A DNA stretch of 64,000 bases, taken from NCBI RefSeq assembly GCF_042657365.1, contig NZ_JBHSKT010000002.1:1-64000 (forward strand). The letters are read 5' to 3'. Shown piece by piece: positions 26,734 to 34,612 of this stretch; within the stretch, counting starts at the first letter, position 1; each line of letters starts with the position of its first letter. The notes under the pieces are model-generated. The model did not search any database. It saw only the letters and a list, made by a program, of their open reading frames with translations, and had not been told where the DNA came from. The stretch is from Adhaeribacter_A terreus. Lineage in GTDB: Bacteria > Bacteroidota > Bacteroidia > Cytophagales > Hymenobacteraceae. Position numbers and translations under genes: made by a program.

Positions 26734-27612
26734 ATGCCGAAGCAACCATTACCCATTTACCAGATCCAGGACTTCAACGCCCAGGCCCAGAAGGAACGTT
26801 ACTTTTATGTGAACTCGTTTGCGAACCATTTGCAGGAACATTTATTTACCCGCGAGCCTCATAAACACGATTTTTACATCGTTATTCTCATTACTAAAGG
26901 CTCCGGTACGCATACAATCGATTTTAAGAAGTATGAAGTGCGGCCAAATACGATTTTCTTTATGAAGCCCGGGCAGGTGCATAGCTGGGAGATCTCTGAA
27001 GATGCCGATGGAATGGTGGTTTTCTTTACTTCTGAATTTTATTTAAAGGAGTTTCCGTACCGCAAACTATACGATTTCCCCTTCTTCAATGCCTTGCTTT
27101 ACCAGCCCAAACTCACGGTTTCGGAAGCGGGAAAAATGTTGATCTTACAGGTTTACGAAGCTTTGCAAAAGGAATATGCGGTTCCGGTTTTTATGCGCAA
27201 CGAAATGCTGCGTTCTTACCTGAATATTATGTTCATAAACCTGGCCCGGATGTATCATGCGCAAGGTTTTAAGGGCGAAATGGCGGGAAAAGAACTGGTA
27301 CTTTTGCAGCATTTAGAAGACCTGATCGAGCAGCATTTTAAGGAACATGCGCCGGTAACTTTTTATGCCGGGCATTTAAACGTAACCACCAAGCACCTGA
27401 ACGAAGTGTGCAAGCGTTCTGTAGGCAAAACTACCAACGAGCTCTTGCAGGAACGTTTGTTACTGGAAGCGCAGCGATTATTAGTGCATTCAGAACTGAC
27501 CAGCTCACAAATTGCCACCGAGCTTGGTTATTTCGATACAACGTATTTTTTCCGGTTCTTTAAAAAGCACGTGGGCCAAACGCCGGAGCAGTTTAGAAGT
27601 GCTGGGAAATAA
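26734..27612 (+). CDS. AraC family transcriptional regulator
   Basis: A 292-residue regulator. The N-terminal half (about 20-110) is an AraC-binding cupin (REPHKHDFYIVILITKGSGTHTIDFKKYEVRPNTIFFMKPGQVHSWE). The C-terminal 100 residues hold two helix-turn-helix motifs, the second recognisable as SSQIATELGYFDTTYFFRFFKKHVGQTPEQFR. The effector and target genes are not deducible. It stands alone, followed by a bidirectional terminator and the tRNA. Confidence 0.9.
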   Translation: MPKQPLPIYQIQDFNAQAQKERYFYVNSFANHLQEHLFTREPHKHDFYIVILITKGSGTHTIDFKKYEVRPNTIFFMKPGQVHSWEISEDADGMVVFFTSEFYLKEFPYRKLYDFPFFNALLYQPKLTVSEAGKMLILQVYEALQKEYAVPVFMRNEMLRSYLNIMFINLARMYHAQGFKGEMAGKELVLLQHLEDLIEQHFKEHAPVTFYAGHLNVTTKHLNEVCKRSVGKTTNELLQERLLLEAQRLLVHSELTSSQIATELGYFDTTYFFRFFKKHVGQTPEQFRSAGK

Positions 27613-27630
27613 AATCTGAATTTAAAACGA

Positions 27631-27664
27631 AAAAGCCTGACAATCTTTTGATTATCAGGCTTTC
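27631..27664. terminator. Bidirectional terminator
   Basis: AAAGCCTGACAATC and GATTATCAGGCTTT pair around TTTT with one mismatch. It lies between the araC-type gene and the convergent tRNA. Confidence 0.85.
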
Positions 27665-27666
27665 AG

Positions 27667-27750
27667 TACCCAGAGCCGGGGTCGAACCGGCACATCCGTG
27701 AAGATATTGGTGTTTGAGACCAACGCGTCTACCGATTCCGCCATCTGGGC
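27667..27750 (-). tRNA. tRNA-Leu, anticodon CAA
   Basis: Read on the minus strand: acceptor GCCCAGA pairs with TCTGGGT plus discriminator A. The anticodon stem TTGGT/ACCAA holds the loop CTCAAAC (anticodon CAA, reads UUG). A long class II variable arm and the T arm CCGGTTCGACCCCGG follow. The length is 84 nt and CCA is not encoded. Confidence 0.95.
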
Positions 27751-27770
27751 ATTTGGTAGCCATTCCTGTT

Positions 27771-28304
27771 TCAGAAACGGTTTGCAAATGTAGCCAAGGT
27801 TTCTTTAATGCGCAAGAGGTATTTCCGTTTTAAATAATAAATTTTTATCTGTTCCAGCGCGCTTGCTTTATCAGTTTCCGGCAGGTTTTCGTATTGCTCC
27901 AGCACCGGTTTGGTTTTCCTTTCCAGCGCATTCCAGATCTCGGTAAAACCAGCCTGCAACGTCGCCACCGATTCCGGATCGAACTCGAATTCCAGCTCCA
28001 TCAGTTTTTCGTTCAGCTCCATTACTTCCATCAGGAAAATGGGCGGCAGGTCGTTTTTTGTGCTTTCGCCGGTTAAGTTGTGCTGTTCCAGCATATAAGC
28101 CAGGCGGCTCTCAAAATTGCTCAGCGTTTTATAAGCGTTCGTGTTCAGGGTAGAAAGCTCCAGAATTTCACGTTGCTTTTCGGGCGTGGCTGTTGCGTGA
28201 AAATCGGGGTGATATTTACGGCTGTTCTCATAGAATTTCGCTTTCACCAGTTTATCATCCGGAAAAAAGCTTTCGGGTATGCCGTAAAATTCAAAGTAAT
28301 TCAT
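27771..28304 (-). CDS. hscB: Fe-S cluster co-chaperone HscB
   Basis: A 177-residue J-domain protein. The N-terminal J-domain holds the HPD tripeptide (KYHPDFHATATPEKQ) and the C-terminal three-helix bundle has the LMEVMELNEKLMELEFE segment that binds the scaffold IscU. It stimulates the HscA (Hsp70) ATPase in Fe-S cluster transfer. Length and layout match HscB. No other isc genes are adjacent. Confidence 0.9.
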   Translation of the reverse strand: MNYFEFYGIPESFFPDDKLVKAKFYENSRKYHPDFHATATPEKQREILELSTLNTNAYKTLSNFESRLAYMLEQHNLTGESTKNDLPPIFLMEVMELNEKLMELEFEFDPESVATLQAGFTEIWNALERKTKPVLEQYENLPETDKASALEQIKIYYLKRKYLLRIKETLATFANRF

Positions 28305-28339
28305 AAGCTTGTTTTTAAAAATTTACGCTGCTTTCCATG

Positions 28340-28368
28340 ACTTTTTCAGGTTAAAAGCATAGCGTTTT
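28340..28368 (-). repeat. 29-bp USS-like element
   Basis: It lies directly after the stop codon of the monooxygenase-like gene. Exact core AAAACGCTA and tail AAAAAGT. Confidence 0.88.
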
Positions 28369-28689
28369 TTAACGGTTTTGCAGCGTTTCAGCTACCAAAG
28401 CATCCGGAAACTGGTGCGCCGAAAAGGCTACCGGCGGCGCCGCAAAAAGTCGTTTCGTAGCCGGCCAGACCTGTCCGAACAGTTCTGATTTGCGGTAATT
28501 ATTCAAATGCGTTTCCGATTCCCAGTGGCTGTAGGTCATGAAAATATGCGGGTCGTTGTGGTCCTGCAATAATTCCATGTGCCGGCAACCCGCAAAACCC
28601 CGGATCTTATCTTTCGATTCGTTAAAAACCTCCAGAAATTCGGTAACCTTTTCCGCCTGAAAAACCATGCGCACTACGCGGATCAACAT
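28369..28689 (-). CDS. ABM-domain protein (putative quinol monooxygenase family)
   Basis: A 106-residue protein of the dimeric alpha/beta-barrel antibiotic biosynthesis monooxygenase fold: LIRVVRMVFQAEKVTEFLEVFNESKDKIRGFAGCRHMELLQDHNDPHIFMTYSHWESETHLNNYRKSELFG. The motif order (R-V, GC, HW) is that of small YgiN-like proteins. The substrate cannot be assigned. The last 25 residues are less conserved. Confidence 0.82.
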   Translation of the reverse strand: MLIRVVRMVFQAEKVTEFLEVFNESKDKIRGFAGCRHMELLQDHNDPHIFMTYSHWESETHLNNYRKSELFGQVWPATKRLFAAPPVAFSAHQFPDALVAETLQNR

Positions 28690-28733
28690 CTTTTTAATGA
28701 TTAATTGTTAATGAATAATGAAAAATCAATCGG

Positions 28734-28762
28734 AAAACGGTAGGGTTTTAGTACTAAAAACT
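28734..28762 (+). repeat. 29-bp USS-like element
   Basis: Intergenic. Exact core AAAACGGTA and tail AAAAACT; its inner part TTTTAGTACTAAAA is a perfect palindrome. Confidence 0.88.
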
Positions 28763-28807
28763 AATTACAAAACATTATTGATTAGAAGCTATCTTATTTA
28801 ATACACC

Positions 28808-28903
28808 TGTCATCCTGAACGCGAGTGAAGGACCTTGTCGGCTCTCAGTAGAAACGTTGCTACAAAGAGCCGACAAGTTGTTTTGCTATCGCTCAACATG
28901 ACA
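28808..28903. repeat. 96-bp hairpin repeat with TGTCAT ends
   Basis: The termini are TGTCAT and ATGACA. A perfect 12-bp inner stem pairs 28834-28845 (CTTGTCGGCTCT) with 28866-28877, and the outer arms pair imperfectly, so the whole element folds on itself. Confidence 0.75.
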
Positions 28904-28924
28904 AACCTATTTATGAGACAGCTT

Positions 28925-29701
28925 CTAATCACTAATAACCGGAAAATGAACGTCTACCTGCGAGTCGAAATCTAAGCCTAGAAGTTCAGCTGCGTTGCCT
29001 TTGTTTATGCCAATGCAGAGGAAATTCTGGCTGTTGTAAACGCAAACACATTCGCCTTCGGGTTGTTGCGTAAAACGGTCGGAAATGCGGGTTACTTTTT
29101 CGCGGGCAAAATGAATGGTAAAGCTGCGTTCGTGCCCAATCGTTTCGATGCTGTCGCGGGTAATGTTGGTTACCAGGTTGCCGTAATGATCTACGTGAAT
29201 TACGTGGCCGGTAATGGCGTGGTCGTTCAGGCGCAATTGCCGGTTAATGAGTTGGCGCATGTGCGTGGTTTTCGGACCCAGATCTTCCAGGTTTCCGCCG
29301 CCAGCCAAATGCAAAGCCGCCGGGGCCAGCCAGTCGCGGGCCGGGGCAGGGGTTGGTTTTTCGGTAGCAATTTCTACCAGTTCTTCCGGCTCCGAATCGG
29401 TTAAAAGCGAAATAATACCGTTGTCGGCGGCCAGAAAATAATGGCCTTTGTATTTTGCCGCGTGGTATTTCCCTGACTTAGAATTTTGCGTATCTACGGC
29501 AATTAAATGCACGGTTCCTTCGGGAAAATCGCGGAAAACGGCCGAAAGTACGAACACCGCATGAGCAATATCGAAAGGCTCTACGGCGTGCGAAATATCT
29601 ACAATGTTCAGGTCGGGCTGGCTGCTGAGCAGGCGCGCTTTTACCGAAGCCACGTAATGATCGCGGTAACCAAAATCGGATAAAAAAGAAATGATAGGCA
29701 T
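28925..29701 (-). CDS. SAM hydroxide adenosyltransferase (DUF62 family)
   Basis: A 258-residue protein. The family hydrolyses S-adenosylmethionine to adenosine and methionine (relatives are the fluorinases and chlorinases). Signature segments: ISFLSDFGYRDHYVASVKARL at the start, NIVDISHAVEPFDIAHAVFVL, HLIAVDTQN, FLAADNGIISLL, and HVIHVDHYGNLVTNI in the C-terminal domain. The conserved Asp-Arg-His of hydrolases is visible in the SDFGYRDHY region. The gene has its own promoter and is divergent from phoH. Confidence 0.92.
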   Translation of the reverse strand: MPIISFLSDFGYRDHYVASVKARLLSSQPDLNIVDISHAVEPFDIAHAVFVLSAVFRDFPEGTVHLIAVDTQNSKSGKYHAAKYKGHYFLAADNGIISLLTDSEPEELVEIATEKPTPAPARDWLAPAALHLAGGGNLEDLGPKTTHMRQLINRQLRLNDHAITGHVIHVDHYGNLVTNITRDSIETIGHERSFTIHFAREKVTRISDRFTQQPEGECVCVYNSQNFLCIGINKGNAAELLGLDFDSQVDVHFPVISD

Positions 29702-29740
29702 AGCGGCGAAACTATATTATTCTTACTATTGTAATGTATA

Positions 29741-29748
29741 CAAAAGTA
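29741..29748 (-). promoter_or_regulatory. -7 box of the SAM hydrolase gene
   Basis: TACTTTTG on the minus strand matches TAnnTTTG, about 40 nt before the start. Confidence 0.5.
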
Positions 29749-29802
29749 GTTTATATTATTAGATACTGGGTGAAACAGTAACTTAAATTAACGAGCATAA
29801 AT

Positions 29803-30813
29803 TTGGTAGAGAAGGTAATAACACTCGAAAATATTTCCCTTATAGATTTTTTAGGACTTGAAAATCAGAATATTAAGCAGCTGGCTGCCGCTTTTCCGAG
29901 CAGCAAGATCATTTCGCGGGGGAACGAAATAAAAATTCAGGGCAAAACGCCCGAGATAACTAAGATAGACGAAATCCTTTCATCGCTTATAGAGCATTAC
30001 CACAAGTACGGCAAAATTACGCACACCAGTGTAAATAAATACCTGGCGCCGGATTTGGAAGGGGAAGAAGAAATAATTCCGACTTCGCCGGACGTAATTC
30101 TGTATGGCAGCCGCGGCAACGTGATTAAAGCTAAAACGCCGAACCAGAAAAAGCTGGCCGAGGCCATTGAAAAGAACGATCTGGTTTTTGTGCTTGGTCC
30201 GGCGGGTACGGGTAAAACCTACGTGGCTGTTGCCATGGCGGTGCGTGCGCTGAAGAACAAGGAAGTGAAAAAGATCATCATATCGCGTCCGGTGGTGGAG
30301 GCAGGCGAAAGTTTAGGCTTTTTGCCCGGCGATATGAAGGAAAAAGTAGACCCGTATTTGCGGCCAATTTACGATGCTTTGGAAGACATGATCCCGCTGG
30401 AAAAACTGAAGTTCTACCAGGAAAACAAGATCATTGAAATTGCCCCGCTGGCGTATATGCGCGGCCGAACGCTCAGCAGCGCTTTTGTTTTGCTCGATGA
30501 AGCCCAGAATACCACCCCAATGCAGATGAAAATGTTCCTGACCCGGATGGGACAAGGCGCAAAAGTAGTAGTAAACGGCGACCGTTCGCAGGTCGATCTT
30601 CCGAAAAAACAGAAATCGGGCTTAAGCGAAACGCTGAATATTCTGCGCGACGTGCAAGGTATTGGTTTTGTGGAAATGAAAGCGGAGGATGTGGTACGGC
30701 ATAAACTGGTGAAAGACATTGTGGACGCTTATAATAAATTTGAAGAGAACGCCGTGCCAGATTACGGACCAGACCGCCCGGTGCGGCCGGCAAACCCAAA
30801 CTTCAACGCTTAA
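29803..30813 (+). CDS. PhoH family ATPase/RNA helicase-like protein
   Basis: A 336-residue protein with an N-terminal KH-like segment (about 10-100) and the PhoH ATPase domain (about 115-320): Walker A GPAGTGKTYVA, Walker B FVLLDEAQNTTPMQMKMFLTRMG, and VVNGDRSQVDLP. The family is linked to RNA metabolism with YbeY and YbeZ. The start is TTG; no in-frame ATG fits the conserved N terminus (VEKVITLENISLIDFLG). That TTG lies in a TAAATTTG word, so the promoter must be further upstream or the start differs slightly. Confidence 0.92.
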   Translation: MVEKVITLENISLIDFLGLENQNIKQLAAAFPSSKIISRGNEIKIQGKTPEITKIDEILSSLIEHYHKYGKITHTSVNKYLAPDLEGEEEIIPTSPDVILYGSRGNVIKAKTPNQKKLAEAIEKNDLVFVLGPAGTGKTYVAVAMAVRALKNKEVKKIIISRPVVEAGESLGFLPGDMKEKVDPYLRPIYDALEDMIPLEKLKFYQENKIIEIAPLAYMRGRTLSSAFVLLDEAQNTTPMQMKMFLTRMGQGAKVVVNGDRSQVDLPKKQKSGLSETLNILRDVQGIGFVEMKAEDVVRHKLVKDIVDAYNKFEENAVPDYGPDRPVRPANPNFNA

Positions 30814-30883
30814 TATCTAACGCTCCGGAAGATGAATTTTCGGAGAATAATAAAGCGATATAATCAAATTTATAAATAATTTT

Positions 30884-30929
30884 AAGCCGTTCCGGTTTTG
30901 CATTTGCAGCGCCGGAACGGTTTCTTTTT
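30884..30929 (+). terminator. Terminator of phoH
   Basis: CCGTTCCGG pairs with CCGGAACGG across a 16-nt loop, followed by TTTCTTTTT. Confidence 0.82.
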
Positions 30930-30935
30930 GCTAAA

Positions 30936-30964
30936 AAAACGCTATGGTTTCCGTACAAAAAACT
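30936..30964 (+). repeat. 29-bp USS-like element containing the GNAT start codon
   Basis: Exact core AAAACGCTA and tail AAAAACT. The ATG at 30944 begins in the core, and the first seven codons are element sequence. Confidence 0.9.
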
Positions 30965-31372
30965 GCTAATAAACAAGACCTGGAAACGGTATTCAACATC
31001 CGCCAGAAAGTATTTGTGGAAGAACAAAATGTGTCTCCCGAAGAAGAATATGATGAATTTGAAGAAACTGCCGCGCATTATTTAGCCTCTTACAACGGCG
31101 AACCGGCTGGCGTAGCGCGGTGGCGCGAAACGGAAAATGGGGTGAAACTGGAACGCTTTGCCGTTTTAGAAAATTTCCGGAACAAGGAAGTTGGCGGCCA
31201 CATTTTAAAACGGGTTTTGCAGGATGTAAAAGCGGCTCATCCAGATAAAACAGTTTACTTACACGCCCAACTCAAAGCCATTCCGTTTTACGAGCGTCAC
31301 GGGTTTCAGAAAGTAGGCGAGCAGTTCAGCGAATGCGATATCGAGCATTTTAAAATGGTGCTGCAAGCGTAA
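30944..31372 (+). CDS. GNAT family N-acetyltransferase
   Basis: A 142-residue acetyltransferase of the ElaA/YjcF type. It shows the N-terminal VFNIRQKVFVEEQNVSPEEEYDEFEETAAHYL, the acetyl-CoA loop region FAVLENFRNKEVGGHILKRVL, and the C-terminal LHAQLKAIPFYERHGFQKVGEQFSE. The substrate is unknown. Residues 1-7 (MVSVQKT) are encoded by a 29-bp element, so the native N terminus may have been created or reshaped by it; the next in-frame candidates are further inside the domain. Confidence 0.9.
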   Translation: MVSVQKTANKQDLETVFNIRQKVFVEEQNVSPEEEYDEFEETAAHYLASYNGEPAGVARWRETENGVKLERFAVLENFRNKEVGGHILKRVLQDVKAAHPDKTVYLHAQLKAIPFYERHGFQKVGEQFSECDIEHFKMVLQA

Positions 31373-31386
31373 AACAAACAGGCCGG

Positions 31387-31415
31387 AAAACGCTATGTTT
31401 TCCGGCCTGAAAACT
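31387..31415 (+). repeat. 29-bp USS-like element
   Basis: Directly after the GNAT gene. Exact core AAAACGCTA; tail GAAAACT. TTTTCCGGCC in the spacer pairs with the preceding GGCCGGAAAA, so this copy can also act as a hairpin. Confidence 0.86.
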
Positions 31416-31456
31416 GCTTTTTAAAATCAGGGTCATTTCATTCTGAAGGAAAGGTA

Positions 31457-31588
31457 CCTCTTCCGGATTTATAAATCCGGAAGCGATCTGTATCGGGTCT
31501 ATTGACCCGAATGCACTATTTTAAAAATCAAAGCGCGCGGGTCAATAGACCCGCCACAGGTCGTTTTCGGATAAAAAATATCCGAAAA
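31457..31588. repeat. Large nested palindrome (BIME/MITE-like)
   Basis: Two arms of about 50 bp are imperfect inverted copies of each other. Each arm begins with its own hairpin (perfect 24-bp palindrome at 31460-31483; TTTTCGGATA/TATCCGAAAA at 31564-31588) and ends in a 16-bp unit, CGGGTCTATTGACCCG at 31494-31509, repeated exactly in inverted form at 31538-31553. Confidence 0.85.
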
Positions 31589-31690
31589 AGCAATTTTATT
31601 TAAGAATGAATTGGCCTTGCTTTACATATTTTATCTTTTATTACGGAAATGCGTATCAGAGGCAGTTGTTGTTAAAATCTGCTGCTTCCG

Positions 31691-33796
31691 ATGATTAAAT
31701 GGGCGCCTTATCCGTTTCTGCGCATTTTGCTGGCTTTTATTGCGGGCATTCTGCTGGCGGTAAAATTCGAAAATGCCGGTTACCCGGTTTTGTGGTTCTT
31801 CCTTCCGGCGTTTGTCTTTTTTCTCGCAATTTATTTCCTGGCTAAAAAACGCCGTTCCGCCTTTCTTTTTTCGGTTTCCGGCATTGCTGCACTGTTTTGT
31901 TTCATGCTTTCCGGCTGGCTTTTAACCGAAATTCGAACGGAGAAAAACGATAAAAACCACCTGCTTCGCCAAGCCGGTGCGGTAACGCATTACGTTGGTT
32001 TTATCAACGACTTTTTGCTCGAAAAGCCTACCGTTTTTCAAAGCACTTTGCATTTGCAGCAGGTTAAAATTAACGGTAAATGGCAGGCGGTAACCGGTAA
32101 AATTCAGGTAAGTTTCCGGAAAGATCCAGCCCTGCAAAAACCGAAATACGGCGATGTTCTGCTGATAAAAGGAACTCCGAAACTAGTAGATCCGCCGCTT
32201 AATCCCGGGCAGTTCGATTATCGCAAATACCTCGCGATCCGCAATATTCATCACCAGCAGTATTTATATGCCGGGCAGTTCGAAGTGCTGGGGCAGGAAG
32301 TAAGCAATCCGGTAATGGCGTTGAGCATTCAGTTGCGGCGCAACCTCGATCTGATATTTAGGAAATTTGTGCCTTCGCACCGCGAATATGGCATTGCTTC
32401 GGCACTGGTTTTAGGCGTGAAAGATGAACTTGAGAACGACATAAAAGCCACCTATTCCAACACCGGCACCATGCACGTGCTGGCGGTTTCGGGTTTGCAC
32501 GTGGGGCTGGTATTTTCCATTTTAAGCCTGGGCCTGAAACGATTAAGAAACACAACTTCGCACCGGTTATTTTCCGCGGCAATTGTTTTAACGGTGGTGT
32601 GGAGTTACGCTTTTATCACGGCTTTGTCGCCATCGGTTTTGCGGGCTGCCGTTATGTTTACGTTTGTGGTTGGCGCGCAGGTGTTGCAGAAACGCAGCAA
32701 TATGTACAATACGCTCGCTACGGCCGCTTTTGCATTGCTTTGCTACGATCCGTTTTTTCTTTTCGATGTCGGGTTTCAGTTGTCATTTGTAGCCGTATTG
32801 GCCATCGTTTACCTGGCGCCGCGCATCTATAAATTTTTCGATTTTGAGAATAAAGCAGCCGATACTTTTTGGGAAATGACGAGCGTTTCTATTGCTGCGC
32901 AGATCGGTACTTTCCCGCTGAGTTTATATTATTTTCACCAGTTTCCGGTTTACTTTTTAATATCGAATTTAATTGCCGTTCCACTTTCTACCATCGTGCT
33001 TTATAACGGTCTGGCGCTGCTTACTTTTTTCTGGATCCCGGGTTTAAACCTGGTTTTGGGTAAACTCATGCAAGGCCTGCTCTGGCTGATGAACGAAAGC
33101 ATGATGTGGCTCGAAAAATGGCCTTTAGCGTTAGTAAATCGTATTCCTTTCTCAGGATTCGAAGCCATTTTGGTTTACAGTTTAATCCTGGTTTTATTCG
33201 TGTTTTTCGCCCGCCGGAAACTCAAATTTCTAGTGATTGCAAGTGCTATTTTGCTTGTGTTTTCCGGAAGCCGGCTGAAGGAAAATTTAGCCGGAAATAC
33301 CAAGCCAAAACTGATCATTTTTGCGGTGCCGAAACAATCGGTCTGGAGCTTTTCGGGTGAAAATGCTACCGTTTTTGCCGACTCTTCTTTTGTGCAAAAC
33401 AAACAAGCCATTGCCTTTACCCTGGAGCCAGCTTTTTTGCAGGCAAGAACCCAAAACGTTTTTTACCAGAACTGGAACAGCAGCAATACCGGTAATATTC
33501 CACAAATAAAAACTGATGAAATGCGTTTGTTTAGCTGGCGTGGTTTGAAAATAATGGCGCTCGAAAAACCGTTGAGAAAGCATTTTAAGCAACCGCTGAA
33601 AGTTGATTACCTCGTTGTCCGGAATAATGCCTGGATCTCGGCCAAAAAACTGCAGCAGAATTTCCGTTTTAAAAAGCTGGTCTTCGATTCTTCAAACGAA
33701 ACCTGGTACGTAAAATGGCTTTCAGGTCAATTAGAAACCGCCGCAATTCCATACCACAATGTAACCACGCAGGGTGCATTTACAGTACAACCCTGA
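31691..33796 (+). CDS. comEC: ComEC/Rec2 family DNA-uptake channel
   Basis: A 701-residue polytopic protein. Order: two or three N-terminal helices, a DUF4131/OB-like periplasmic region (about 100-215), the ComEC competence domain (about 230-500) with TGTMHVLAVSGLHVGLVF, ALSPSVLRAAVMF and DVGFQLSFVAVLAIVYLAPRI, and a C-terminal soluble region (about 520-701). The HxHxDH site of the metallo-beta-lactamase domain is not visible, so the C-terminal part is degenerate. It forms the inner-membrane channel for single-stranded DNA in transformation. The gene carries two copies of the 29-bp element. Confidence 0.9.
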   Translation: MIKWAPYPFLRILLAFIAGILLAVKFENAGYPVLWFFLPAFVFFLAIYFLAKKRRSAFLFSVSGIAALFCFMLSGWLLTEIRTEKNDKNHLLRQAGAVTHYVGFINDFLLEKPTVFQSTLHLQQVKINGKWQAVTGKIQVSFRKDPALQKPKYGDVLLIKGTPKLVDPPLNPGQFDYRKYLAIRNIHHQQYLYAGQFEVLGQEVSNPVMALSIQLRRNLDLIFRKFVPSHREYGIASALVLGVKDELENDIKATYSNTGTMHVLAVSGLHVGLVFSILSLGLKRLRNTTSHRLFSAAIVLTVVWSYAFITALSPSVLRAAVMFTFVVGAQVLQKRSNMYNTLATAAFALLCYDPFFLFDVGFQLSFVAVLAIVYLAPRIYKFFDFENKAADTFWEMTSVSIAAQIGTFPLSLYYFHQFPVYFLISNLIAVPLSTIVLYNGLALLTFFWIPGLNLVLGKLMQGLLWLMNESMMWLEKWPLALVNRIPFSGFEAILVYSLILVLFVFFARRKLKFLVIASAILLVFSGSRLKENLAGNTKPKLIIFAVPKQSVWSFSGENATVFADSSFVQNKQAIAFTLEPAFLQARTQNVFYQNWNSSNTGNIPQIKTDEMRLFSWRGLKIMALEKPLRKHFKQPLKVDYLVVRNNAWISAKKLQQNFRFKKLVFDSSNETWYVKWLSGQLETAAIPYHNVTTQGAFTVQP
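32010..32037 (-). repeat. USS-like element, 28-nt variant
   Basis: Antisense inside comEC. Exact core AAAACGGTA, tail AAAAAGT; spacer one base short. Confidence 0.6.
33347..33375 (-). repeat. 29-bp USS-like element
   Basis: Antisense inside the 3' part of comEC. Exact core AAAACGGTA; tail AAAAGCT. Confidence 0.68.
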
Positions 33797-33845
33797 AATT
33801 TGCTGTTTTATGAAGCGCTTTGTTTAATTTGGCGTCCCGCTTCTG

Positions 33846-33874
33846 ACTTTTTACGCCGTTTTCCCTACCGTTTT
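33846..33874 (-). repeat. 29-bp USS-like element
   Basis: It ends 2 nt before the TRIC-family ATG. Exact core AAAACGGTA and tail AAAAAGT. Confidence 0.86.
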
Positions 33875-33876
33875 CT

Positions 33877-34512
33877 ATGCGTTTTCCTGAAATATTAATC
33901 CTGTTCAGAGAGTTTCATTTTGTAGATATCGTGCTTTACATCGGTATTTTTGTGTTTGCTATTACCGGAGCATTAAAAGCGCGCGCGCACCAGATGGATA
34001 TTTTCGGGGCCGGCGTGCTGGCTTTTGCCACGGCTTACGGCGGCGGCACGCTGCGCGACTTACTGATCGGGATAAAAATTAACTGGATGAATGACCAGCT
34101 GGCGCTTGGCCTGGTAATTTCGGCGGTAATCATTGTTTTTCTACTGCGGCGCAATAAAGCTGAATTTAACCGCTCGCTGTTTTTTACCGATGCCATTGGC
34201 TTGGGAATGTTTACCATTGCCGGTATAGAAAGGAGTCTGGCCAACGGCGTAAACGAAATTTATGCGGTTCTAATGGGTGTAATGTCGGCGACGTTTGGCG
34301 GTTTGTTGGCCGATATTATCAGTAACCATGTGCCGGCGCTGCTCAAAAAAGGTGAATTGTACGCTACCGTTTGTCTGATAGGAGGGACAGTTTATATTTT
34401 GCTGGCGCGCCTGCAACTGAACGATGACCTGAACATGCTGATCTGCGTGATATTGGTCGTTTTGCTGCGTATTATTTCCAAGTGGAAGCGCATTTTCCTG
34501 CCCGAAATCTAA
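33877..34512 (+). CDS. TRIC cation channel family protein (UPF0126)
   Basis: A 211-residue membrane protein with about seven helices and the two-fold repeat of the family. The repeat marks are FAITGALKARAHQMDIFGAGVLAFATAYGGGTLRDLLIG (first half) and DAIGLGMFTIAGIERSLANG...MGVMSATFGGLLADIISN (second half), each with the glycine-rich GGGxxRD-like turn. Prokaryotic TRIC proteins are trimeric potassium/sodium channels. The start ATG follows a 29-bp element directly; RFPEILILF forms the short N terminus. Confidence 0.9.
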   Translation: MRFPEILILFREFHFVDIVLYIGIFVFAITGALKARAHQMDIFGAGVLAFATAYGGGTLRDLLIGIKINWMNDQLALGLVISAVIIVFLLRRNKAEFNRSLFFTDAIGLGMFTIAGIERSLANGVNEIYAVLMGVMSATFGGLLADIISNHVPALLKKGELYATVCLIGGTVYILLARLQLNDDLNMLICVILVVLLRIISKWKRIFLPEI

Positions 34513-34581
34513 AATACCGGAATTTATTGCTGAAAACCCATCATTTTTGCCAGCTTCCTGCTGTAATTCGGGCAAGGTTTC

Positions 34582-34589
34582 TACTTTTG
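34582..34589 (+). promoter_or_regulatory. -7 box of the enoyl-CoA hydratase gene
   Basis: TACTTTTG matches TAnnTTTG, 23 nt before the ATG at 34613. Confidence 0.5.
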
Positions 34590-34612
34590 CAGAACTAAAC
34601 AGGAAATGCACC

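Noticed and set aside
29798..29805. TAAATTTG as promoter of phoH
   Set aside because: It overlaps the probable TTG start codon, so it cannot be the promoter unless the real start is further downstream.
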